Origin: Mycobacterium scrofulaceum
Lineage (GTDB): Bacteria > Actinomycetota > Actinomycetes > Mycobacteriales > Mycobacteriaceae
Reading direction: 5' to 3'
Length of the DNA stretch: 64,000 nucleotides
Assembly: GCF_002086735.1 (NCBI RefSeq)
Contig: NZ_MVIJ01000003.1
Span: forward strand, 62,001 to 126,000
Each line of letters opens with the position of its first letter. The stretch's first letter is position 1. The position numbers and the translations under genes are program-made. Shown piece by piece: positions 25,933-34,099 of this stretch. Below the pieces are notes generated by a model. The model did not search any database, was not told where the DNA came from, and worked only from the letters and a program-made list of their open reading frames with translations.

Positions 25933-27432
25933 TTGAGTATTTCGTTGCTGCTGGAGATGGCGGCGTCGGGTGATCCCGGCCGGGTTGCCGTGGTGGACGG
26001 CGACATTCGATTGACCACTGCCGACCTCGGCGAGCTCGCCGACGGCGGTGCAGGTGTTATCGCCGCATCCGGGGCATCCCATGTCGCTTACGTCGGCACC
26101 GGCGGAGCACTACTCCCGCTGCTGCTGTTCTCTTCGGCGCGCGCGAACACGGCGTTCACGCCACTGAATTATCGGCTGAGTCCAGAGGGGCTGCGCGAAC
26201 TCATCGATCGGCTGGCCTCGCCGTTGGTCGTGGTCGACGCCGAGTACCGCGATATCGTGGCCGGTTTCGGCCAGCCGGTGATGACGTCCGACGAGTTCAT
26301 CGAGACCGCGCGATCCACCGAGCCCGTCTCGGTCTTCGCCGACCCCGACGACGTGGCGGTCGTGTTGTTCACCTCGGGTACCACGTCGCGGCCCAAAGCC
26401 GTTGAGCTGACTCACAACAACCTGACCAGTTATGTCACCGGCACTGTCGAATTCGGTTCCGCCGATCCCGCCGATGCGGCGCTGGTGTGCGTCCCGCCAT
26501 ATCACATCGCGGGGGTCGGGGCCGCATTGTCAAACCTGTATGCCGGACGGGCGATCGTGTACCTGCGCCGGTTCGATCCGCACGAATGGGTTCGACTGGT
26601 CCGCGACGAGCGGGTCACCACCGCAACGGTGGTGCCGACCATGCTGTCCCGCATCGTGGCGGTCCTCGAGCAGCAGTCTGCCGAGCTTCCGACGCTGCGC
26701 AACTTCGCGTACGGCGGATCGAAGGTGGCGCGACCCCTGGTCCGAAGGGCGCTCGACCTGCTACCGCAGGTCGGCTTCGTCAACGCCTACGGGCTGACCG
26801 AGACCAGTTCGACCATTGCGGTGCTCACACCCGAGGACCATCGCCTGGCCCACGAGGCGCGAGACGACGCCGTCGCCCGTCGACTGACTTCGGTCGGTCG
26901 ACCGGTCCCCGGCATCGAGGTGCAGATTCGCGCGGAGGACGGCACCGTGCTAGGGCCGGGCGAGACGGGTGAGCTGTTCGTTCGCGGCCCTCAGGTCTCG
27001 GGCCGTTACACCGAGATCGGTTCGGTGCTCGATGCGCAGGGCTGGTTCGCGACCAGGGACGTCGCGATGCTGGATGAGGATGGCTACCTGTTCATCGGGG
27101 GGCGGTCCGACGACACCATCATCCGCGGCGGCGAGAATATCGCCCCGTCGGAGGTCGAGGACGTGCTCATTGAGCACCCCGATGTCCGCGAGGTTGTCGT
27201 CGTCGGGCTGGATGACGCCGAGTGGGGGCAGGCCATCGTAGCGGTGATCGTGCCCGAGTCAGGCACCGCGCCGGCACCTGAGCAGTTGCGCGAGTTCGCC
27301 CGCAGCAAGCTGCGCGGGTCCCGCACGCCGGACCGCATCGTGTTCCGGGATGAGCTGCCGACCACGCCGACCGGCAAGGTGCTGCGCCGGGAGATCCTCG
27401 AAGACCTCAAGCCGGCGGCAGCCGAGCACTGA
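25933..27432 (+). CDS. Acyl-CoA ligase (AMP-forming, FadD-type)
   Basis: A 499-residue ANL ligase: VVLFTSGTTSRPKAVELTHNN (P-loop with Ser in place of the usual Gly), AYGLTETSS, GWFATRDVAMLDEDGYLFIGGRSDDTIIRGGENIAPSEVE and the C-terminal Lys in TPTGKVLRREIL. The start is probably TTG 25933 after GAGGGG, but spacing is short and the start is uncertain by a few codons. It is first of three rightward genes, with the unknown 100-aa protein and the membrane protein, and shares a regulatory region with the thiolase/P450 operon. Confidence 0.9.
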   Translation: MSISLLLEMAASGDPGRVAVVDGDIRLTTADLGELADGGAGVIAASGASHVAYVGTGGALLPLLLFSSARANTAFTPLNYRLSPEGLRELIDRLASPLVVVDAEYRDIVAGFGQPVMTSDEFIETARSTEPVSVFADPDDVAVVLFTSGTTSRPKAVELTHNNLTSYVTGTVEFGSADPADAALVCVPPYHIAGVGAALSNLYAGRAIVYLRRFDPHEWVRLVRDERVTTATVVPTMLSRIVAVLEQQSAELPTLRNFAYGGSKVARPLVRRALDLLPQVGFVNAYGLTETSSTIAVLTPEDHRLAHEARDDAVARRLTSVGRPVPGIEVQIRAEDGTVLGPGETGELFVRGPQVSGRYTEIGSVLDAQGWFATRDVAMLDEDGYLFIGGRSDDTIIRGGENIAPSEVEDVLIEHPDVREVVVVGLDDAEWGQAIVAVIVPESGTAPAPEQLREFARSKLRGSRTPDRIVFRDELPTTPTGKVLRREILEDLKPAAAEH

Positions 27433-27465
27433 ATCCGTCTCCCAGACAACAACAAGGAGTCCGAC

Positions 27466-27768
27466 ATGATCAAGAACGGCACGCGCATGCAGAGCCAGGT
27501 GTGTGACACCCAGGTGATCGTCGTCAAAGCCGCTGAGAGCCTGGACGATCTGCGTTGCGGGGGCCGGCCCATGCTGCCGCTGGACGCCGAGCGGCCTGCC
27601 GACGCCGCGCCCGACCCAGCCTTCGCCGACGGCAGCACGATGGGCAAGCGGTACGTCGACGACGGCGACGCCGAGGTGCTGGTCACCAAGGCCGGCGCCG
27701 GTTCACTCAGCGTCGGGACGACGCCGCTGGTGCTCAAGGAAGCCAAGCCGCTGCCGGCGAGCGACTGA
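27466..27768 (+). CDS. Small protein of unknown function
   Basis: A 100-residue protein starting at ATG 27466 after AAGGAG. It has two cysteines (C13 in QSQVCDTQ, C31 in DDLRCGGRPM), several beta-strand-like stretches (VIVVKAAE, AEVLVTKAG) and no signal peptide or membrane segment. I do not recognise a characterised family. It lies between the ligase and a membrane protein, with gaps of 33 and 6 nt, so co-expression is likely. The C..CGG arrangement could hold a metal or disulfide, but this is only a suggestion. Confidence 0.8.
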   Translation: MIKNGTRMQSQVCDTQVIVVKAAESLDDLRCGGRPMLPLDAERPADAAPDPAFADGSTMGKRYVDDGDAEVLVTKAGAGSLSVGTTPLVLKEAKPLPASD

Positions 27769-27774
27769 TAGTCA

Positions 27775-28569
27775 ATGACACATCTAGGCCGCGGCGCGTA
27801 CGCCGCTGGGCCGTTACCTCCGTCGAACGTCCCGTGGATGGTGGAGGTTGGCGGGTGGATCGCCTTCGGCCTGGTGGCCGTGTTCCTGCTCTACCGCTGG
27901 CGCAAGAATGGCCGGCCCGACACGGCTGCGCTGCTGTTCATCGGGTGCTTCACCATGTGGTGGCAGGAGTTCTACGCCGACTGGGGTGCTTACCTGTACT
28001 ACAACCCGGATCTGGCGCTGCTGCCCTGGGGAAAGACCCCTTACACCACCCCCAACAAACCGGTGTACGTGGTGGCCGGCTACGGCTGGTTCTTTGCCGG
28101 CGGATTCGCAGCCGTGTTGAACCTGTTCCGATGGTTCCGGCGTCGCTATCCCTCAGCGAACTACCTTGCCGCCCTGGCGATCACCGTGTTCGTTCCGTTC
28201 ATCCTCTGGAACTTCGTGACGGCGGACGGAGTTTCCTACGTGACGAACTGGTTCCAGTACCTGGAATCGATCGGACCGACCATCCACACCCACAAGGGTG
28301 GTCTGCAGCTGATCTATCAAGGTGTCCCGCTGGCCATCTTCGCCGTCGCAGTGGTCGCCAGCCTCGACCGGCGCGACGTCGCCGGGCGCACGTGGTTCGA
28401 GCGGATGCTGGGCGTGCGACCCGTCATCACCAGCTGGGCGCAGCGCGCACGCCAGGTCGTCGCCTGGATCGTCGGGATGAACGTCCTGTACGCGGTGTTC
28501 CTGACCCTCCCGCTAGTGATCGCGCGCATCCTGTTCTTCCCAGACAATCCCTGGGTGCCCAACCCGTGA
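27775..28569 (+). CDS. Polytopic membrane protein, possibly AveC-like
   Basis: A 264-residue protein with about six hydrophobic segments (near residues 25-42, 55-70, 95-120, 128-148, 180-200 and 225-250). An aromatic stretch WWQEFYADWGAYLYYNP and PWGKTPYTTPNK lie between the second and third. This layout recalls actinobacterial membrane proteins annotated as AveC-like spirocyclases; the assignment is tentative. It starts 6 nt after the 100-aa unknown protein. It might act on or transport a hydrophobic pathway intermediate at the membrane. Confidence 0.7.
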   Translation: MTHLGRGAYAAGPLPPSNVPWMVEVGGWIAFGLVAVFLLYRWRKNGRPDTAALLFIGCFTMWWQEFYADWGAYLYYNPDLALLPWGKTPYTTPNKPVYVVAGYGWFFAGGFAAVLNLFRWFRRRYPSANYLAALAITVFVPFILWNFVTADGVSYVTNWFQYLESIGPTIHTHKGGLQLIYQGVPLAIFAVAVVASLDRRDVAGRTWFERMLGVRPVITSWAQRARQVVAWIVGMNVLYAVFLTLPLVIARILFFPDNPWVPNP

Positions 28570-28614
28570 CGTCCGAGCAGGCGATCGATGCGTGGATCGC
28601 CAATCACGGTCACC

Positions 28615-29556
28615 TCAGCGCAGCCGGCCTTCGACGAACACGCTTTCCGGGACGGCGGCATCGAGGCCTGCCGGGACGGCTCGGTTGCTTGCGGCCATCA
28701 GATCCTCTGCGCTCGTCGCAGCGGTGACAGTCCAGCCATGCGCTTGCAGCCAGTCGACGACCTCGGTTCGCTCTTCTTCATAGAGCAGGTTGCCAGACTC
28801 GGTAATGTCTTTGCCGCCCAGCCTGATTGCGGCCTGTCGGTAGCGTTCTGTCTGCTCCTCGCGGCGCGCGAAACTCTCTGGGCTGAAGAACTCGTTGGTG
28901 AACGCTTCGACCGCGACACGGCTCCCGGGAGCGCTGAGCGACTGGATTCGATCGAACAACAGGCCCTGGGCATCGGCTGTTAGATAAGGCAACAGCCCTT
29001 CCGCCGACCACGCCGTCGGGGCCGACGCGTCAAACCCGGCCTGCGCCAGTGCCTTCGGCCAATCCAGACGGAGGTCGATGCCGACGCTGACATGAGAAGC
29101 GATCGGGTCGACCGCATGCGATTTCAAGGTGCCGATCTTGAATTCCAGCACCTTCGGCTGATCGATCTCGTAGACCACACACCCAGCCGGCCAGGCGAGT
29201 CGCCAGGCGCGTGAGTCCAGACCGGCCGCCAGGATCACGATCTGCCGGATACCTTCGCCGGCCGCCGCCAGAAAGTAGTCGTCGAAGAACTTCGTCCGGC
29301 ACGCCGTATAGCCCAGCATCGCCTGCATCCGGTCCTCGAATTGTGGATCGGCACCGACCAATTCGGCCGGTAACTCATCGTCCAGATAAACCCGCCAGAT
29401 GCCGTCGCCGGCCGCTTCGAGGAACAGTTTTGCGTAGGGATCGCTGATCAGCGGATCGGCGCTTCTGGTCTCCGCGGCCCGCCCGCCGGCAACCCCTAAC
29501 GCGGTAGCGCCGACGCTCTCATTGATGTCCCACGTGTCATTGTCGGTTCTGGCCAT
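28615..29556 (-). CDS. Class I SAM-dependent methyltransferase, TIGR00027/LCM-like family
   Basis: A 313-residue protein of the large mycobacterial family of putative O-methyltransferases: [27 protein letters not shown]-binding [27 protein letters not shown], and AEGLLPYL. The start is ATG 29556, 5 nt after AAGGGA; the adjacent GTG 29559 is a less likely start. The substrate is not known for most of the family. It is probably expressed from its own promoter in the 98-bp gap after the amidohydrolase, where a palindrome lies at 29626-29641. Confidence 0.9.
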
Positions 29557-29625
29557 CACGGTCCCTTTCGTGGCTCTCGGCGAAACGAGCTATTCCGAGC
29601 CTACCCGAAAAGTTAGCCGTGCTTA

Positions 29626-29641
29626 CTAAATGGACCATTAG
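29626..29641. promoter_or_regulatory. Palindrome upstream of the methyltransferase
   Basis: CTAAATGGACCATTAG contains the perfect 11-bp palindrome AATGGACCATT (29629-29639). It lies about 73 bp before the methyltransferase start and just after the amidohydrolase stop. Its reverse strand shares CCATTTAG with the GntR palindrome region at 9376-9383. Confidence 0.4.
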
Positions 29642-29654
29642 CGCTGCGTGTACC

Positions 29655-30884
29655 TCAGGCGTTCGCCAATTGCGGGGGCTTGACGGCCTCCGGGTCGGGG
29701 TTGGCGATCGGCAGCCCCATGAAGCGACGGGCGTTGTCACCCATGAAGTCATAGGTGCGACGCTCGTCCATACCCTCGGCGTACTGCCAATAGCGCTTCG
29801 GCTCCGCCAAGCCTTCGGGATGCGGCCAATCCGAGCCGAACATCACCTTGTCCCATCCGACGGTCTGCACGACGTCGGCCACGGAACCCTCCCAGAACGG
29901 GCTGACCCAGATGTTGCGTCGGAACACGTCGTGCGGATGCTCGGGGAAATTCTGCGGCATCTTGCCGTATGTCGACTGCAGGTCGTCGAACAGCGGCTTG
30001 ATCCACGCGCTGCCGTTCTCGACGCTGGCGATCCGCAGCTTCGGGAATCGGGTCAACGTGCCGTGGCAGATCAGGCTGGTCAACATGTCGGCGATCTCTC
30101 GGTGGCCCAGCGCGGTCCACTTGAACGCCGACATCTCGAACGCGCTGCTGGTCGACGGCGGCTCCCACCTGTCGATGTACTCCTGCAGCGGAGGTTGGCT
30201 GGCGTGCAACACGATTGGCAGACCTGCGTCCTCGACGTCGCGCCAGAACGGGTCGAACTCGGGAAGCGCGGGGGAGCGCCACCCCTTGTAGCCATTCACC
30301 GGCGCCGGCTTGATCAGCGCGACCTTGGCGCCGTTGTCGAGGATGTACTCGAGTTCGCGACGCGCTTCGTCCACGAGTCCCAGGGTGAGTACCGGTGTCG
30401 AGTAGACGCGGTTGGCATGGCTGAACCCCCAGTGCTCCAGCATCCATTGGTTCAGCGCATGGATGATCGCCACGGTCAGGTCGGGATCCTCGGCGGCCGA
30501 ATGCTCGACCAGATTGGCCAGCGTGGGGTAGTTCAGGCACGCGTCGACGCCCTGGCGGTCGAGTTCGGCAATTCGGTCTTCGGGGTTGCGCGCTCCCGGG
30601 GGGGTGTCGATGCCGCGGCCGGACATCTCTCGCATCGACAGGCCCTCGGGGTTCTGACCCGAGTAGAACTTCTCGTGCGCGCCGGGGGCCGCGACCCGTT
30701 CGAACGTCGGGTTCGGCATGTAGTCGGTGATCTTGTTCAGGATCGCGATGCGGGTGTGCCTGCCGATCTGGACGAACTGCACCTTGGACTGGAATTCCTT
30801 CGGCAGATATTTCGTCAGCGCATCGGGGGTCTCATACATGTGCTGATCGGCATCGAAGATCGGTGCGTCGGTGAACTGCGTCAT
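29655..30884 (-). CDS. Amidohydrolase-2 family metal-dependent hydrolase/decarboxylase
   Basis: A 409-residue protein of the gamma-resorcylate decarboxylase/ACMSD-like amidohydrolase-2 family: FDADQHMYE (metal-binding D-x-H variant), PIVLHAS, RIASVENGSAWI, MFGSDWPHPEG and NARRFMGLP. Family members hydrolyse or decarboxylate, using a metal at the barrel mouth. The start is ATG 30884; the open frame extends into the divergent TetR gene and is trimmed. It resembles the amidohydrolase at 40387-41586 and, like it, is paired with a TetR regulator, here across a 28-bp palindrome. Confidence 0.88.
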   Translation of the reverse strand: MTQFTDAPIFDADQHMYETPDALTKYLPKEFQSKVQFVQIGRHTRIAILNKITDYMPNPTFERVAAPGAHEKFYSGQNPEGLSMREMSGRGIDTPPGARNPEDRIAELDRQGVDACLNYPTLANLVEHSAAEDPDLTVAIIHALNQWMLEHWGFSHANRVYSTPVLTLGLVDEARRELEYILDNGAKVALIKPAPVNGYKGWRSPALPEFDPFWRDVEDAGLPIVLHASQPPLQEYIDRWEPPSTSSAFEMSAFKWTALGHREIADMLTSLICHGTLTRFPKLRIASVENGSAWIKPLFDDLQSTYGKMPQNFPEHPHDVFRRNIWVSPFWEGSVADVVQTVGWDKVMFGSDWPHPEGLAEPKRYWQYAEGMDERRTYDFMGDNARRFMGLPIANPDPEAVKPPQLANA

Positions 30885-30931
30885 CGTGGTGCCTCTCGCT
30901 ACTCGACTTTTGGGCTTGGCTATGAGCTTCG

Positions 30932-30959
30932 CCGAACTTGACACTTGTGTCAAGTTCGG
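30932..30959. promoter_or_regulatory. 28-bp perfect palindrome, probable TetR operator
   Basis: Arms CCGAACTTGACAC (30932-30944) and GTGTCAAGTTCGG (30947-30959) are exact inverted repeats separated by TT. The site lies in the 148-bp gap between the divergent amidohydrolase (start 30884) and TetR gene (start 31033), typical of a TetR operator. Its 12-bp core recurs exactly at 42841-42852 on the other strand. Confidence 0.8.
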
Positions 30960-31032
30960 ATGATTCCGTGCCATGATTTGTCGAATAGGTGTATTGATTG
31001 CAGTTGACGACACTGTCATATAAGGTCGCCGC

Positions 31033-31653
31033 ATGGCGGTGACCTCGGCTTCGGCCACCGAACGGGAATCGGACCCCACCCGCGGTGAGCGCACCCGCGC
31101 GGCGATCCTGAACGCCAGTCGCCGTCTGTTTCTGGAACGCGGCTACGCGGGCACGCCGATCAATGCCATCACTGAGGCGTGTGGCATCTCTCGGGCCGGC
31201 TTCTACACCTACTTCAAAGACAAGCGCGAGATCTTCAACGTCCTCGGCAAAAACGCCTACCGCGAAGCCCTGGCCGTCATCGCGGAATGGGCCGAGGCCG
31301 ACGCAGCGTTCGGCCCAGCCGACATCCGGGCCTGGGTCGGTCATTACTTCGACTACATGGATCACCACGGTGCGTTCGTACTCGCTTCGGCGCAGTCGGC
31401 ACCCGACGACGACGATTTCCGAAACTCCCGCAACCGCATGGTGACTCGGGCGTCGTGGAAGCTTGGCCAGGCGATTGCCGGAAACGGCACACACTCGCCA
31501 GACGCCATCGGCGTCGCGGTGATGGGGCTGCTGGACCGCGCCTGGCACACGGTGCACCGGCAGACCGTGGCCGTCGACCGCGACGAGATGATCGCGGTGG
31601 TCGCGGAGATGATCCTCGCGATGGCGGTTACGTCCGGGCCGCTCGCGTCGTGA
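31033..31653 (+). CDS. TetR/AcrR-family transcriptional regulator
   Basis: A 206-residue regulator. The N-terminal HTH (residues about 18-63) reads RTRAAILNASRRLFLERGYAGTPINAITEACGISRAGFYTYFKDKREIF, broken here only by my reading of its helices. The C-terminal ligand domain contains many acidic and aromatic residues (YFDYMDHHGAF, AWHTVHRQ). It is divergent from the amidohydrolase across the 30932-30959 palindrome, which is its most likely operator, and probably represses both. Its TGA overlaps the next GTG by 4 nt. Confidence 0.93.
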   Translation: MAVTSASATERESDPTRGERTRAAILNASRRLFLERGYAGTPINAITEACGISRAGFYTYFKDKREIFNVLGKNAYREALAVIAEWAEADAAFGPADIRAWVGHYFDYMDHHGAFVLASAQSAPDDDDFRNSRNRMVTRASWKLGQAIAGNGTHSPDAIGVAVMGLLDRAWHTVHRQTVAVDRDEMIAVVAEMILAMAVTSGPLAS

Positions 31654-32090
31654 CCCCGCTGTCGCTCGACGCGCCGGACGTCATCGAGCTCCTCCATGCC
31701 CACCACCGCGTGTTTCTCTTCTGCCGCGACGGCGCCGGACGTCCGATCGGCTACGCCATGCGTTCGGTCGCCTATCGCTCCGCCACCCGCTGCCTCTACT
31801 TCGCCACCTACGCCAAGAGCGCCAAGGTCCGACACCTGCGCTCGGCTCCCGAGGTCGCCTGCTTAGTCGGCGACGACGAGGGTTGGGTCTCTGTTTATGG
31901 TCATGCGTCCGTCTACCAACCGTCCGCAGCCGAGGTCGACGAACTCATCGGCGAAAGCTCACCGGATCAACGCGTGCCGGAGACGGTCGTGACGAACGTC
32001 CGCGACCGCCTCCTCAGCGGCAAGCGGTGCTTCATCGGCCTGACGCTCAACCAGATCCGCGCCGCCGATCTCCCCGATCGACGTGCCTAA
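31650..32090 (+). CDS. Pyridoxamine 5'-phosphate oxidase-like split-barrel protein
   Basis: A 146-residue flavin/F420-type split-barrel protein: RVFLFCRDGAGRPIGYAMRSVAY, CLYFATYAKSAKVRHLRSAPEVACLVGD, VSVYGHASVYQP. Such proteins bind FMN, F420 or haem; cofactor and substrate are not determined by sequence alone. GTG 31650 forms a GTGA overlap with the TetR stop, so it is translated with the regulator. Overlaps the next split-barrel gene by 8 nt. Confidence 0.8.
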   Translation: MTPLSLDAPDVIELLHAHHRVFLFCRDGAGRPIGYAMRSVAYRSATRCLYFATYAKSAKVRHLRSAPEVACLVGDDEGWVSVYGHASVYQPSAAEVDELIGESSPDQRVPETVVTNVRDRLLSGKRCFIGLTLNQIRAADLPDRRA

Positions 32091-32442
32091 TCCGCGCAGC
32101 TCCGGCCCGATTGCGATGGCCGAGGACGAACTAGCCGAGTTCTTGGCGCAAGGGCCGTCCGGCGCGATCTGTGTCGTCGACACCGACGGCCAGTTGCTGG
32201 CCCTACCGGCGCGGGTGGTCGACTTCGATTCCGCCACAATCGCCGTCGTCGTTGATGGTGTGAAGGGTGACGCCGCACAACGCGCTGAAATCCAGGCGTG
32301 CGTGGTGGCTGACACCTTCGCCGCCTATCGGGACATTCGCGGTGTGATCTCGCAGGGAACAGTGATCTGGCCACCCGCAACGAATCACGTGACCACGCTG
32401 ACGGTTAGCCGCACACGTACGTTCTCGTTCGCCAACGCTTAG
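32083..32442 (+). CDS. Second small split-barrel (pyridoxamine phosphate oxidase-like) protein
   Basis: A 119-residue protein with strand patterns like the preceding gene (GAICVVDTDGQLLALPARVVDF, IAVVVDG, CVVADTFAAYRDIRGVISQGTV). It is shorter than a full flavin-binding split barrel and may form a heterodimer with it. The GTG start at 32083 overlaps the upstream gene by 8 nt; ATG 32116 is an alternative. Function unknown. Confidence 0.7.
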   Translation: MPNPRSSGPIAMAEDELAEFLAQGPSGAICVVDTDGQLLALPARVVDFDSATIAVVVDGVKGDAAQRAEIQACVVADTFAAYRDIRGVISQGTVIWPPATNHVTTLTVSRTRTFSFANA

Positions 32443-32478
32443 AGGATTGAACGCCGGAATTCTGGCTATTCAGTAGCC

Positions 32479-32625
32479 ATGTCAGGATTCGATACCAGCC
32501 AACCGATCACCGACGAGGCGTCCCTCGAGGACATCGACGAGACTGACGGCGCGACCAAGCCGAAGTCCGCCACAGCTCCCGCTCAACCCGACGAGCTGGG
32601 CGACGCGACGCCCGGCCCGCGCTGA
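32479..32625 (+). CDS. 48-residue acidic, low-complexity peptide
   Basis: An open frame from ATG 32479 to TGA 32623-32625 encodes 48 residues rich in Asp, Glu, Thr, Ala and Pro (EASLEDIDETDGATKPK), with no cysteine, hydrophobic core or signal peptide; it should be disordered. It is 36 nt after the split-barrel gene and 5 nt before the stop of the convergent DUF2889 gene. No strong ribosome-binding site is visible. Codon use is like that of neighbours (GC-rich third positions), which supports a real gene, but it could be untranslated. Confidence 0.5.
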   Translation: MSGFDTSQPITDEASLEDIDETDGATKPKSATAPAQPDELGDATPGPR

Positions 32626-32630
32626 CGCGC

Positions 32631-33653
32631 TCAGGCTTCCGTAACGAGGTGTATCAACGCCTCGGCATCGGCCATACTACGCAGCAGGTCGTTGAGATGG
32701 GTGCATGTGCTGGTGCCGTGTAATTCTCGGCGCACACGAAAGTGAAGTTCCTGCAACGTCATTCCGGTGATCCGCGCAGCACTGGCGACGGCTCCGGGGC
32801 ATTCCTGCCACGGCAGCACGCGCGGTGTGGCCCGCGAATCGACGATGACGCCGGTCTCGGTGTCCACGACGGCGTCCAGGGTGTACTCGTGGATGATCGT
32901 CTCGACCCCGTCGCTTCGCACGTAGGTGTCGCGGAACATCGCATCGATGCCCACTCGTGACGGCGACTCACCCTGGTGGACGTCAATGCGGCGCCGGCGC
33001 CGCATGCCGTGAATTGGCAACGGCGACATCGCGTGCCACGCCCACGGGTCGCCGTCGTGATCAAGGTCGGGGGCAGGTGGGCCGGTGACGATCACCGGAT
33101 CGCCCGCCTCGAACGACGTCATTAGCAGACCCCCGGTCGCGAAACCCGCACACTGGTCTGCGACCGGCAGGTAGTACCCGGACTTCGCGACGTCGCCGAG
33201 CAGGTTGGATGCCGACAGCGCGTGGCCGGAGATCAGCGTCGCGACCGGAACGTCGTCGAGCAGCGTATAGCGCAGATCGCGGGCTTGCCGCAGCTCGGGA
33301 GCCACCTTGTCGGCCGCCGCGCGAAACCCGCTCATCGCGGGCGCGCCCGCCAGCCGGGACATCGCGGCGACGGCTGGCGTCACCTCGACGTGACGGACGA
33401 CGCGGGCGACCAGCTCGATGGTGGCCGAGAGTGTCGCGGAGCCGAGTTCGGTCGCCGTTTCGTCGCCGGCTGTCCACAGATCGCGCGCCCGCCCACTCAG
33501 ATACACCGGATCCAGCGAGCCCTCGTCGCGGGTCATGTCGATCGAGGTGGTCCGGCGCGCGGATCGCGGCCGGCGCGGCGGATTGCCGGTCGTGGGTTCG
33601 TGCACGCCGTGCAGGGGATGAAGCCCGAATTGCGGAGAGCCCAGGTCCGTCAC
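32631..33653 (-). CDS. DUF2889 domain protein
   Basis: A 340-residue protein. The N-terminal PLHGVHEP...RRTTSIDMTRDEG and the C-terminal LPWQECPGAVASAARITGMTLQELHFRVRRELHGTSTCTHLNDLLRSMAD match the DUF2889 pattern (CP...; CTHLND). The middle (residues 70-230) has an uncharacterised helical insert. DUF2889 proteins recur in actinobacterial acyl-CoA degradation clusters; no function is established. GTG 33653 lies 10 nt after the DUF35 gene stop, in the thiolase/DUF35/DUF2889 operon. Confidence 0.78.
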   Translation of the reverse strand: MTDLGSPQFGLHPLHGVHEPTTGNPPRRPRSARRTTSIDMTRDEGSLDPVYLSGRARDLWTAGDETATELGSATLSATIELVARVVRHVEVTPAVAAMSRLAGAPAMSGFRAAADKVAPELRQARDLRYTLLDDVPVATLISGHALSASNLLGDVAKSGYYLPVADQCAGFATGGLLMTSFEAGDPVIVTGPPAPDLDHDGDPWAWHAMSPLPIHGMRRRRRIDVHQGESPSRVGIDAMFRDTYVRSDGVETIIHEYTLDAVVDTETGVIVDSRATPRVLPWQECPGAVASAARITGMTLQELHFRVRRELHGTSTCTHLNDLLRSMADAEALIHLVTEA

Positions 33654-33663
33654 CGAATGGACT

Positions 33664-34098
33664 CTAACTCTCCTCGGCCGGTCGGAACGCGAACGTCAGC
33701 AGCGACTGACCGTCGGCGGTCTCCAGGGTGGTGGTGGTCGAGACCAGGCTCTGGCCGATGCGCAGTTCGTCGGCAGTCGCGTCGACGATCAGCGTCTCCA
33801 CCAGCACGCCCTCGGCCAGCTCGACGAAGCCCACCACATACGGCTGGAACACTTTCGGATCCCGATTGCCCTTGTAGGGTAGCGGTGGCGGGAACTCCTG
33901 CGTCGTATAGGTGTACAACGTTCCCGCGGTAGACAATTCGATCGGCTCGATGTCCTGCTGAATGTCGGAGTCGCCGTCGAACAGCTCGGGCCGCTCTGCA
34001 GGGAACTTCACCGCACCCGACGAACGCCTGCGCGACGCGAACAGCACCGCACGGCCGCCGTCGACCCGGAACAGTCCCTCGGTGATCAGTGCGGTCAT
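33664..34098 (-). CDS. DUF35 OB-fold protein lacking zinc-ribbon cysteines
   Basis: A 144-residue DUF35-family protein. The OB-fold spans residues about 55-140 (AGTLYTYTTQEFPP, PYVVGFVELAEGVLVETLIV, RIGQSLVSTTTTL). The preceding rubredoxin-like segment LFASRRRSSGAVKFPAERPELF has Arg and Ser where family members have the zinc cysteines. ATG 34098 is 1 nt after the thiolase stop; longer upstream frames are overlap artefacts. DUF35 proteins are obligate partners of thiolase-like enzymes, so its partner is either thiolase 34100-35287 or aldolase-like 35850-37046. Confidence 0.83.
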   Translation of the reverse strand: MTALITEGLFRVDGGRAVLFASRRRSSGAVKFPAERPELFDGDSDIQQDIEPIELSTAGTLYTYTTQEFPPPLPYKGNRDPKVFQPYVVGFVELAEGVLVETLIVDATADELRIGQSLVSTTTTLETADGQSLLTFAFRPAEES

Positions 34099-34099
34099 C

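Noticed and set aside
28570..28614. GCGATC...GATCGC inverted repeat between convergent genes as a terminator
   Set aside because: Only 6-bp arms with an 8-bp loop; too weak to call.
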